This document shows, piece by piece, positions 45,681-58,100 of a stretch of DNA of 64,000 bases. This DNA is from Ovis canadensis (taxonomy: Eukaryota; Chordata; Mammalia; Artiodactyla; Bovidae), in NCBI RefSeq assembly GCF_042477335.2, contig NC_091246.1, forward strand, positions 208,195,501 to 208,259,500, given 5' to 3'. Position numbers and translations under genes: made by a program. Below the pieces are notes generated by a model. That model saw only the letters and a list, made by a program, of their open reading frames with translations, searched no databases and had not been told where the DNA came from. How positions within the stretch are numbered: position 1 is the first letter of the stretch; the number at the start of each line of letters is the position of its first letter.

Positions 45681-46130
45681 GAAGCGACATCACAAGGACC
45701 TGCAGTACCTGCTAAGAGGAGGGGGAAGGCAGCACCGACGCCTGGCGCCTAGGGCGAGGAATTCTGAATCGCGTCCAAAGATCCCAGCCAATGGTCTCAG
45801 CGCGGAGGGAGCCGGGCGATGACGTTCTAGGATCCGGAGAGAGTTTTCCCCGCAGGGCGCTCCCGGAACTTTGCATCTAAAGTGGGACTTGAGCCCTCGA
45901 GGGTGGTTGCACTTTAGGTTCCTTCGACCCGTTCTGCGTGTCGGGGCCCTGGTGCCGGCGACTCCTCCTGGAGACCTTCGGACCCTTGGACCCCACCACC
46001 ATGGAAGGGGGCGCCGAGCTGCTCTTCTACGTGAACGGCCGCAAGGTGAGCGCGCTGCCCGTCCGGTCCCGCCGGGTCTCCCGGTGCTGGGGCGCCGGGC
46101 CCTGGGCTGCATGCGGGTTTGCCTGCGCGT
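45680..46130 (+). promoter_or_regulatory. AOX1: CpG-rich promoter and 5' UTR of AOX1
   Basis: Sharp change to GC-rich, CpG-dense sequence that contains the AOX1 start codon and first donor. A CCAAT box at 45788-45792 and a TGACGT half-CRE at 45820-45825 lie about 180-210 bases upstream of the ATG. No TATA box is evident. The start of transcription is inferred to lie between about 45,850 and 45,960. Confidence 0.7.
46001..46045 (+). CDS. AOX1: AOX1 exon 1
   Basis: ATG in a strong context (ccaccaccATGG). Encodes residues 1-15, ending '[10 protein letters not shown]' as in mammalian AOX1. Donor AAG|gtgagc. Confidence 0.94.
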
Positions 46131-49100
46131 CCCACCTGCACCGTAGGAGCAGGGAAGAGAAGCGTTTTCTAGCTCTGCCTGGATCTTTGAGCCCCCGCCT
46201 TCCTGGTGTGCCTTTCCCCTCTCCCTCCTAGACGCAGGGGCTGATTCCCAAGCCCACCCCAACCCATCAACAGGAAGAGAAATGATTGTTCTTATTCAGC
46301 AGAGTCAGTACTCCCGAATCTTCCTCTTGTCAAACCTATCAGCAGACGGGAACGTCTTTCGTTAGGCCTCGGTCTTGGGTGCGTTTGGATAAGCGGAGAG
46401 CAGTTTGGAGTCAGGACAGGGCCGCAGAGATGGATTCACCAAGACTTCTCATTCCCATCGTCTCCAAAGTTATAGCACCTGGCACCGCTGAGCCCATGTC
46501 TGGCTCTGGGGACTCCAGGGTCCTCAATGGGTTCCCTGCTGGCGCGGTGGCCGTCCTCTCGGAAGCCAAGCTCGCTCCGTAGATCCCCTGGGGCGGGTCC
46601 AGCCGTTGCTGAAGTTTGGAGGCAGCAAAGCCCCCAGAGAATCCTTTAAAACACGCCCACGCACGAAGCCACAGACGCTTACTCTTCATGTTGTCCCAGC
46701 ACTTTGCAAGGGGGATGCCGAAACAAGAAGGTGAAAGTGAAGTGAAAGAGGCTCAGTCGTGTCTGACTCTTTGCGACGCCATGGACTATACAGTCCATGG
46801 AATTCTCCAGGCCAGAATACTGGAGTGGCAGCCTTTCCCTTCTCAATGGCAACCCACTCAAGTGTTCTTGCCTGGAGAATCCCATGGACAGAGGAGCCTA
46901 GTGGGCTGCCGTCTATGGGGTCGCACAGAGTCGGACACGACTGAAGCGACTTAGTAGCAGCAGCAGCCGCCTTTCCCTTCTCCAGGGGATCTTCCCAACC
47001 CAGGAACTGAACCGGTGTCTCCTGCATTGCACTTGGATTCTTTACCAACAGAGCTCTCAGGGAAGCCCAAGAAGGTGAAAGGGCTTCCTTAAAAGCAAAC
47101 AATGGGCCAAGGGCTGTGATACCGGCCTTCAGAGCCCCAGTGATCCCTGTGTCTGAGTCAGGGAGAGCCTGACTTTCCCTGACTGGCCCTGGGACTCACC
47201 AGGAAGCTAAGGAAAGTCAAATATCACGGCCTCTCACTTGTGAGGCCTCTTCTAAAATCCTGAGCTTAATTTCGAATTTGGATTTTGTATCATTTTTCTT
47301 AAAGAGGATTTCCCCAGATCGTGTAAATTCTAGGTCCTGTATAAAACTTTCCTCTGTACCTGCTGCCTGAGTTTCACACTGGATAAGATGAGTTTGTTTT
47401 TCCTGAACTTTGCTGAAGGCGGGCCATTAGGATCCCCTCACAGGACTGCTATAAGAATGAACCATGATAAGGATTGGGGTCGGGGGTGAGTTTGAAGTGG
47501 TCTTATGGTGTCATTTTTTCTTCTTTTGCATAACTAAATGGTGCAGTCGACACAACTGTGGCCTTTTTATTTGGACAAACCAGGATTCAATTCCAGCTCT
47601 AACTCCTAGGGAGACAATATAACCTACCCTCAGTTCCTCTGATAAAAGGAGATAGTACTACTTACTTCACAAAGAATGGTAGTGAGTTTTTAATCCATTG
47701 ATTTAAGGGCCTGCTCTATGCCCGTATGGCCTTCCCAGGTGGCTCAGTGGTAAAGAATCCGCCTGCTAATGCAGGAGATGGGGATTCAGTTCCTGGGTAG
47801 GGGGAGATACCCTGGAGGCGGAGATGGCAACCCACTCCAGCATTCTTGTCTGGGAAATCCCATGGACAGAGGAGCCTGGCAGGCTCCAGTCCCTAGGGTC
47901 GCAAAGAGTCAGACACACTGAGTGACTGAGCACATACATGTGTATGCTACTGTTCAGTGTCCTCGGGGAACTCAACCGAGCACAGAAATGACCAAGTCCC
48001 TCTGGGAGGCAGACAACAAGCATATAAATAAAGGGAAATGTATCATGTCAGGCAGTGATAAATGCCAGGATGAAAAACAGAGCAGAGTGAGGGGACAGAG
48101 AATGGATGTGAGCTAGTGCTTCAGGCAGGATGGACGTTTAAGACTGGATGAGAGGCTGATATCTGGGTGGTCACCAGTATGAAGTGAGGAGCAGGCGTCT
48201 GAGGGAAAAGCACTCTACACCAAGGAAATGGAGGTGCAAAAATCCTCAGAGACAAGGATTTCTTCATGTTCAGGGGACAGCAAGGAGACTAGAGGGCCTG
48301 GAGATGTGGCCAGAGGCCAGATGACTAGGGCTTTTTAGGTGATGGTAAGGGTTTTGGTTAAAGGAGGAAATAGGTGTTTGAGTCTAGCTTCTTCTCCCCC
48401 GCCTCCCTCCCCTGTTTCCAAACAAACTGTAGTGGAATTTTTAACATAACAGCTAATAATAGTTTGTACTCTATTGATTTTTAAAAATAAATAAACTGAT
48501 TCTTATCTGTGGGCTTGTTTTATCTATGGCCAAACATCCTATGATCGTTTGGAACGTGCATATTAGAAATACCGATTTTGTTTTTGCAGTTGCCCTGTTA
48601 AAAGAAATTATGTCACCCTTTCTCTTTCCTGCCCCTCCCTTCCAAATTCTGTTAGGTATGTGCTTCAATCCTGGCAAGCAAACCTGATTGCCACATGGAT
48701 AGAATTAGAATAAAGTCCCTGAATCAGAGAGTGAAGGGCTGTTGATAAAAGAGGAAAAAGCCACAAGGAAGAGAGGTCATGAAGTCAAACATAACCTCTG
48801 GGATTAGAGTCTTGCCCTTGAAAAGAAGCTTTGAAGCCAGTTAGGAGACTGGGTGATGTGACTGCCCTCTGCTCTGTGCTTTTTGTGGTATCCCCCCAAG
48901 TCCCTGGGTTTCCCTGGTGGCTCAGAAGGTAAAGAATCTGCCTGCAACGCGGGAGACCCAGGTTTGATCCCTGGGTCAGCAAGATCTCCTGGAGAAAGGA
49001 ATGGCAACCCACTCCAGTATTCTTACTTGGAGAATTCCATGGACAGAGGAGCCTGGTGGGCTACTGTCCATGGGGTTCCAAAGAGTCAGACACTACTGAG

Positions 49101-52100
49101 TGACTAACACTGTCACGTTTCATTCCCAAGTCACCAAAATGTGTCACTGGGCAGGGGCTTGGGCCGAGTACGTTGATCCGAGACCTAGTTGCAGAAAGAT
49201 TTCTGAAATCTTTGCCTATAGCTTCCAGAGTAGGTCACCCAGTTCATTCACCTGGAGTTGAAGGAGGAAGAGCCCATGAATAAATTATACCCTAGATGCC
49301 ACATCACAACGTATCTCAGGAACTGGGACAAGTTGTTCTATGAGGCAGTGAGGTGTAGAGATCAAGGATGTAGGCTTTGGAACTAGTTAGGCATGGACTT
49401 GAATCCTGTACTCTCTGCTCTGACACTCAGCATTTTTGTGGCCTCGAGCAAATGTCCTCACTGGTCGTCCCCTCCAACCTCTTTGCCTATTCCAAGGCTA
49501 TGATATCCCACAATATACACCACTTCTGCCCATTTTCCTCCTCTTGGCTTTCCTTATTTTCTGTTCCTTTCTCCTTTTTGTCTCTCTTCCTGATCTTTTT
49601 CCTTCCTCTTTCTGCCTCTGTCTTGTGTCTGGCAAGGCGCGCCCTTCACAAGTCATGAGCCCTGCACAGAGGAAGGCCATTTCTCAACTTTGTGTAATGT
49701 GAACTTGACATCTCCCAAAGGGCCAGTGGAGATACACAGGGACACATGCTCGCCTTGTAACATGCAAGGTTTTGCTGAGACAAGAATATGCAATGACCCT
49801 GACTTGAGAGCTGGTATCAGCTCTCCCAACCAGAGTCAGTAAGGATAACTCCTTTCCTCATTGCCTTGCACTCCCCAGCCACCATCTGAATCCTGACCTC
49901 CCTGTTTCACTCCAAGACCTGCCAAGACAGGGTGCATGCCGATCCCTGCCCCACTTCCCTCCTCCAGTGTGGCAATCACCAAATCAAGAAAAATAAACAC
50001 ATTTCAAGTCAGTAGTCCTTTGAGCCAGACTCCAATCTCTTGAGACATCTGTTGGAACAAATACCCAAACAAGCAAAATCTGCTCTTCCATTAATTCCTC
50101 ATGAAAACGCAAATATTTCTCAAGCCTAAAATGCTCTTTCTTGTTACCCAGATCCTATCTCTCCCTTAAAATTGGGCCTCTGTGGATTCACCATCATATG
50201 TATGAATTAGGATTTGTTTCAGCTGAAAATAACTCAAACTCAAAACTAAGTAGTTCAAATAAGGTACAAGTCATTTTTACTTTTACACAAAGGATATCTG
50301 GAGAGAGACATTGCATTCTGGGCTGGTTCAGAAGCTTCATGGTGCCATCTGATCTCCAAGTTTCTTCTTTTTCCCCTGTTGCCATTAATGTGTTGCCTTA
50401 GGGTCTAAAGTAGCTGCTGGCATTCTAACCATTTCATCTTTATTCCAGGCATCAGGAAGAAAGAAAGCCTGCTAGGAGAGACAACTAAAAGTTTCTGCCA
50501 CCATTATTGGCTCTTCTCCATTTTATTATTTCCCAGCCTGTGAGATATCATCCCTCCCTCCTTAATGTCCTCGTAGCAAATTATACATATCAAGTTATTC
50601 ATTTAAATTAATTAACATTTATTACATCCTTATCATATACCCCCAGCACCTAGTTCAGTGTTAGACATAAAGAAGAGTGGATGGTGATTTCTCTCAGGAT
50701 CAAGCGAGGCTTATGCATATACAAATAATTGTGATGTAGGGTAACAGGTTCTGTGAAAGATGTGTGGATACTGACCGTGGGAGCGCAGAAGAGGATGGTT
50801 GCTTGGAGCAGAGGGTGGAAGGCAAATATTAGATGGTTGCACAGCCCACAGGAGAGAACATCTGAGCAGGGCTTCAAATGGCATACAAGATTCTTACAAG
50901 TAGAGAAGAGAGGAAGGACGTTCAGGGCAGTGGGACTCCTATAAGCAAAAGATAAAAGTCCCTGCGCTACTAGGACCAGCCGCTTCTGGTCACAGTTCAT
51001 GTGACCAGAGTTCAAGGTACATGGGTTGAGTGGCAGATGATGGAAGGGTTATCAAAGAAGCCTTATAGCTATGGGAAAGAGTTTGAATTTCTTCCCCTAT
51101 TCCAGAAGCTGGTAGAAATTCACCTAAGACCCACTCAGTGTATTTCTTAAATATGCACGTCTTCTGGTTCTCTCTCCTGGAGATCTTGATCCGATAAAGG
51201 TTTCAATTTAGCGAGCACCCTGAATGATTCAGGAATTCCCAGCACAGCAGTGTGGCGGCCAGGAGTCAATGTTGGATTTAGGCAGACCCAGGAGATGAGC
51301 AGATTTGGATTTCAGAGAAGCCACTGTGGTACTGGTATAGAGGGTGGCATCCTGGGTGCCAAGAATGCGGACAGGAGACCTGTTAGGCAGCTGTTACCAT
51401 TGTTCAGGCTGGAGGTAATAAGAGTGGATTTCAGGGAGTGACAGAAGACGTGAAGGGTGTTTCGAGAATTGTTCTGGAAGTGTAAATGGCCAGTACTTGG
51501 TGATGCTGATTGTGGTGGATTGAAGGAAGGGAAACAGAAAATAGCACAGACTTTTTAAGCTTGGCTGACCTAGGAGATGGTGAGTCTATTAAACAAGTTC
51601 AGGAAAAGAAGGGAAGAAGTAAGTTTGGGAAATAAAATATAGAATTCCATCTGAGGGCCAATTAAGTTGGGGATACCTCAGGGCACTTCATAGTTTTCTT
51701 GTATTGCAGTATGCGCGCACGCACACACATACACACACACACACAAATCATTTCATCCGTATTATATCACAGTTTCCTCTAGGGTACAGATCCAACCTTG
51801 GTAATTGGCACTTGCCTCACTTTGCCCAGCCTATGGCCACTTAGAATTGAGGGTTAGGATGCTTCTATAGAATAAGCATATTTACCCTCTTCACCTACTT
51901 TCCAGTAGGGAAAATTGGTATAACATGGGTGAAGGATGAACTCTAGTTCTGAAATTGTGAAGAAAACTATGCTTCTATTTATGAATTTAAAAGAAATCCA
52001 AGTTTTCAATTAAGAAAGGGAAAACATGATCACTTTGGGAAACATAACCAACCATGACATTTCAATCATGCCATCCATTAGATGCTGCTGTTTTAACTGC

Positions 52101-55100
52101 CATGCTGCTAGACTGCCCACACAAACTTGCTCCTTAAGTGTGTCTTTGCTTGCACATATTTGTATCAATTGGCATATGCATTTTATCTTCTCTTTTGTCT
52201 CTTAGATTTGGGAGGAATGGATGGTTATGATCTCTTTCTGGAAACTGTAATTCTTTGAATATGATAAACAAACAATTCTTTAAAAAAGAAAAAAATCTGT
52301 ATCAACTTCTTAGAGGTCCAGAAGACTTCCCCTACCTCTCTGTCTGCTATTTTCAGTTCTGCTGTTATCTTTTCCCTCACTTGCTTCAGACTTTGTAGAA
52401 GTTGGAGAGAAGTCACTAGTGTTTTGTTACTAGAAACAACCACTGCCTTAGAGAACAGTGATAGTTCAGGACCACGGACAGTAGCGATGGCGTGGTGGGG
52501 CTCAAGATTTAGCTATACACTTAAGAGAGATGACTTGTATATCACAGGTGTTCCACAAATGTTATGTCAAGTTGAGAATATAAGAGTTAGTTAATATTAA
52601 TCTTCATGAAATTAGCATGAGCCACCCATGTAAATATTCTAACTCTCCTAACTTTGTGTGTTAATCTCTTATTTTCTTTTGGTACAGGTGATAGAAAAAA
52701 ATGTTGATCCTGAAACAATGCTATTGCCATATCTGAGGAAGAAGCGTATCCTTTGCTTTGAGTTGTGTATGTGTGTGTATGTGTATCTGTGTATAACCCC
52801 GATCTCTTCATCAAGTGATATTTTAAGTATCTTTTTAGAGCCACACTGAGTCATATCCCCTACTTTGAGAAACTCCTACACCTGAGTTTTGTAGACAGTG
52901 CACAGTTGCGCTTATCAGACAATCAAGTTCTTTCTAATCCCTGTTTTGGCATTAAATATATTGGATAAAATGGAGAATAGCAATAGGAGTTAAAGCAACA
53001 GATGCTAACATAGCTTAATTTAGCATCCATTAGAATTAAGAGTCAAAATATTGCTCTTCTAGCTTCCAGGACTAATTATCATGCCCATTAGAAAAAGAGA
53101 GCACAGAAATCTCCTAAAATGGAAGTGAAAGAACAATGGAGAAATTAAACCTGAAAATGTTACCTTGAGAAAACTTCCTAAGTAAATAATCTAAGGAATG
53201 GATTCTTATTCTGCTGTTCATGAACTCCAGTGGGCTTCTAGCAGTCTGTGGATCCCTCTACATTGCATGCAAACTTGTGAGACAATGGGAATTTGTACAT
53301 TTTTCCCCAGAGAAAGTGAAATTCCCCAAAGAGCACAAAACTCAAACAAAAACATAATAACAATTTTCTGGAAGTCATTCAAGGTTTTGGGGCATAAAAG
53401 TAATGAATACTAATTTCCTGGTTATCCATGGTACCAGTGTAATGTTTAAGATTTGTTTCATTTGTGAGTGACAGAAAATCCCAATAGCAGTAAATAAGGT
53501 AGAAGTTTCTTTCTTTCTCATTGTGTTATTTCAGGTTCTCCGGGAAGCAGACACCAAAACATGAGATTAAATATGCAAGAGTTTTATTAGGAAAAATGCC
53601 TGAGTGAAATAGAGGGGCAGTTAGAGAAGATTTAGACCTGGAACAAAGAGAGAGAAGGCTGAGTGGAGGAGTCTCAGACTGCATGTAATCCAAGACAGAT
53701 TCATCAAAGCCACTGAGGGTGGTTGACAAGGACTTCCACACATCTCCATCGCGCAAAGCCGCTAGTGGGAAGCAGCCCATGGGAGTCATGACCTTGATGA
53801 AAAATGGGGTGATAGATATCAAAGTGCAGCAGCTGGGTCTCTTGGTCAGTTTTCCTCTATGTTGGAGGGAGTCTCTATGTTGAGGCACATTCTCATGGCT
53901 GTGATACTTACATAAAGGAATCCTGAAGGTAGGTCAGTCCAGATTAACAGAACAATGTCACAGCATTATCAGGGGCTAAGGTCTTTCTGTCTTGCTGCTT
54001 CACCCTCCTCAGTTTGAAGCTTTCTCCTCATGGTCATAGATGACTAACTGAGGTCCAGCCATCATATCTGAATTCCAGCACAAAGGAAGAAGTAAGGGAT
54101 GAGGGAGGGGCAACCCTCTCCCTTTGAGGATGTTTCCTTCTTGGAAATTATACAGAGCATTTATGCCTCTATCTCTGTGGTCAACATTGTTAATGACGCC
54201 ACCAAGCATCAGAAGAGGGTAAAAAATGTACCTTTTTTATTCCAGGCAACCACATGTGAAGCTCAAAATTGAGCATTTCTATTACCAAGAAAGAATAAGA
54301 GAAAAGATATGGGGAAACAACTAGCAGTTTCCTGCATTGAGAAACAGAAATATAGCAAATGTGGATAACATGACACAAATATTCTAAGAATTAATTACAC
54401 TTTGACATTTTACTTTGTATATCATCAAAGACACACATAAGGAAAGAACAGATATGCGAGGTACTCACACCTGCAAATCCTCAAGGCCATTGATATGTTT
54501 AGACTCTTCCTTCTTTTAAGTTTGGCCCTCTTTTTGGCAACCTGAGGTCCAGTTGTTTTAAAAAGGAGGAGACTAGACATAACACACAAGTGGGGGACTT
54601 TCCTGGCCGTCCAGGGGTTAGGACTCCACGCTTCCACTGCAGAGGGCACAAGCTCAGCCCCTGGTTGGGGAACTGAGATCCGTGTGCCCTGTAGTCAGAA
54701 AAACAAAAAACAAAAAATCACATACACACAAATGAAAATCAAGAATTTATAAGATTATAAATAATAGCAGCTAAGATATACATACATCATTTGATTAATA
54801 AGTATCAAACTTAAGTGTACATTTAAGAATGTTTGATGTTGTCTCTTAAGGTCAGAGCTATTTTACAAAGAAAATTATGGAAGACACATTATCTTTAACT
54901 ATGCTTTTCCAGTCCGACTCACAGGAACTAAATATGGCTGTGGAGGGGGAGGCTGTGGTGCCTGCACAGTGATGATATCACGATATAACCCCATTACCAA
55001 GAAGATAAGGTACCTTGCTGCAAAGTCCACGTATGGTTGAATTTTTATAGCTTTCAACTGTGTTGTTTTCCTTCCTTTGGTAAATATGCGCACCTGCTAT

Positions 55101-58100
55101 GTGACAGGAGCTGTGATAAACACTGGGAATGCAATGATGGGCATCAAACCATTCAGGTTCCAGCAAAAATGTTGCTTTCTCAGCCCTCCCTGATCACCTC
55201 CCCCATACCCATGCCCCATTTCACCTCTGCAGCTCCCAGCTCCCTTATTAATGTATTCATGGCACTTCTCATCGTGTGTGTGCTGTGTGTATGTATTGTC
55301 CAAGTACATATGTATTGCCCATCGTCCCTCGGTGAGAAGATATACTCTACATAGGCAGAGATTTTATCTGTCTTGTCCACTAATCAATCCCACTGCCTGG
55401 TCACTCTGCCTAGCATATAGTAGGCACTCAATGTTTACATTTATTTATAAGTGAATAATATCCTTCTAAGGTCTTCCCTGTAGCTCAAACTACGGTAAAG
55501 AATCTGCCGGCAATGCAGGAGACCTAGTTTCGATTCCTGGGTCAGGAAGATCCTCTGGAGAAGGGGATGGGAATACACTCCAGTATTCTTGCCTGGAGAA
55601 TCCCATGGACAGAGGAGCCTGGGGGGCTATAGCTCATGGAGTCGCAAAGAGTCGGACATGACTGAGTGACTAACGCTGCTACTACTAATATCCTCCAGTC
55701 TTTCTTTTGTGTATATATTTATGGAAGCATACTGCATGTACAGTTTAGAAACTTCTGTTGCTACACTTCTTAGGAATATCTTTTCAAAATAATAAATATA
55801 ATTTTAGTGGCTGTATATGTGCTATCTTATCACTGTCACCAAAAGGTGCTGACTTAGATTATTGTTTGGTTTTCACTATTATAAAGGAGTGGATCAGTGA
55901 GCACTCATATGTCTATGTATATTTATATTTATGTTTGTGATGATTTCTTGATGATAGATCCATAGAGGTGGAATTGGAGGGTAAAAGGACGAGTGCATCT
56001 TTCAATTTTTATGGCTTCCAGCAAGATTCCTCTCAGAACAGTTCAATTTACATCCTTTCCAGCAGTCTATGAATTCCGTTTTCCCAAACCTTTGCATTCT
56101 TAGCGCATTACAATTTTTACAAATGGTTGTCATTTTCTTTGATAAAAATGGTTTCTCATTGCTTAATTTGAAACTCTCTTGATTGTTATTGAGGTTGAAC
56201 CTTTGTTTCACATATTTGTTGGCCATCTGTTACTTTGTTTGGTAAAGTGAGAACATTTTAGGAGTCCTTTTGAGTTAGATATTTTCTAGCAGGAGATTTG
56301 TGGGATTGAGGAGTTCTATGTTCCACGCTCTGTTTCTTCTTCTGAGGCAAAATATCAAATTAACTCTATGGCCCAAGCTACCCCTGGCCTGGCATCTGCT
56401 TGGAAGATGGAATGTGCTCCAGGTGATTGTCACATGTGACTAGAGAAACGAATGTCAGCCCCTCCGTCAACAGAAAAAAAAAAAAAAAATTAGTGGAAAC
56501 TATTCTGGAGTTAGAATTGGAGGCCTAATTTGAATCCCATCTGACACTTCAGCTGTGATCCTGAGCAACTCACTCTGACCCTCAGAGTCGTCTTCTACAA
56601 AATGGCCATTAACTAAGGGCAAAATGTCTATGCAAAGCTTGGAATATCTTATAAAACCTGCCATATTGGAGGCGCTGCTTTCCCACTAGATACAATGTAA
56701 TTTGTGCTTCTCTTTTTCATATGAAGACATTATCCAGCTAATGCCTGTCTGACGCCCATCTGTTCTCTGTATGGGGCTGCCATCACCACAGTAGAAGGCA
56801 TAGGAAGCACCAAGACCAGGATTCATCCTGTTCAGGTGAGAGAGGGCCTCTTCTTCATAGGGTTTCTGTGCCTTGAAAATCATTAATCACACGATGAGTT
56901 CCTGAAATTAGCACAGTAGAGCAGTGGGCCCTGCTGCCTGGGCATAGTCCACAGATGACACAAAGCGGGAGGCAGGAGTGAAACTTGGGACATGTGACTG
57001 ACTTGTTAGAAAAATACTTTTTAAGACTAGAGAACTCTTTCCTAAAAAGAAAAAAAAAAAAACAACTTGACATCACTGGGTTGTTTTCTATATTCTAATT
57101 AAATGAGACCTGTCCATTTTATATCTTCCAAACTTATATAGAAAAGAGAGCCATCTATGCATTGGGGGATAAAATCTTGTTTTTTTTTCTATAAAGGGAA
57201 ATGTAACATGATTTTAAAATTGAATGAAAATCTCAGCTACCAAAAAGATTTGTTGAATTTAGGGCTTATTTGGAAGCTATGTAATGGTAGCTGTCAATGA
57301 ATTGTAAGGCTTTTCTCCTAAGGGTGCTCCTTGTTAGAACTTTGCCTGAAGTGAAAGGACACCTCAGATTCCTGACTCTTTCAATTATTTATATGCTGCC
57401 CAGAAAGATGCTCTTGCTACTTGTTTCTGTCTAAGATAATGAGTACCACTTAAGAGGAGAGGAGAGGAAGAAAAAAAAAAGAGGAAAAGAGAGGGGGAAG
57501 ATAGTCACAGCGCAGAAAATGGGCAAGCTTCATATTCTTCAGGCAATCTTGGCTTCGGTTTATTTTCTATGAAACCTTGTTACCTAGAGGGAGCAGATTC
57601 TGCCTGAATATGCCTGTGAGGCTTGGCTGTTCGGAGGCATGAAAACACTGTCATTTAGTACCTGCTGCCCAGTTCCTGGCAGTAAGGTAGCCAGACAACG
57701 GCTTCCAAAATGGGCTTGAACCATTGAAGTTAGGCTCAAAAGAGAAGGCTGGGGTGGGAGGCAGGGAGATTTGGATGAAAAATCAAAGCAATCTTTCATT
57801 CTTGACTGTTGTTTGGATTAACGATAGCACTTTGTAAACAAATTCCAATGGCAACCCACTCCAGTACTCTTGCCTGGAAAATCCCATGGACGGAGGAGCC
57901 TGGTAGGCTGCGGTCCATGGGGTCGCTAAGAGTCGGACACGACTGAGTGACTTCACTTTCTTTTTTCACTTCTATGCATTGGAGAAGGCAATGGCAACCC
58001 ATTCCAGCACTCTTGCCTGGAGAATCCCAGGGACAGCAGAGCCTGGTGGGCTGCCATCTGTGGGTTTGCACAGAGTCGAACACGGCTGAAGCAGTAGCAA

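Larger units (their letters stand above)
46046..52687 (+). other. AOX1: AOX1 intron 1
   Basis: 6.6 kb between donor gtgagc and acceptor ttggtacag. It contains the nested SINE group at 46738-47069, Bov-tA copies at 47729 and 48906, and a pyrimidine-rich stretch near 49530-49625. A (CA)n run lies at 51713-51745. Parts of 48,030-48,370 and 50,750-51,620 look like one old mammalian repeat family also seen near 21,880-22,560, which I could not name. Confidence 0.6.

Noticed and set aside
45690-46262. 190-codon antisense open frame across the AOX1 promoter, suggesting a divergent gene
   Set aside because: Arg/Gly/Pro-rich translation typical of CpG-island sequence read backwards; no protein-like pattern and no supporting splice sites.
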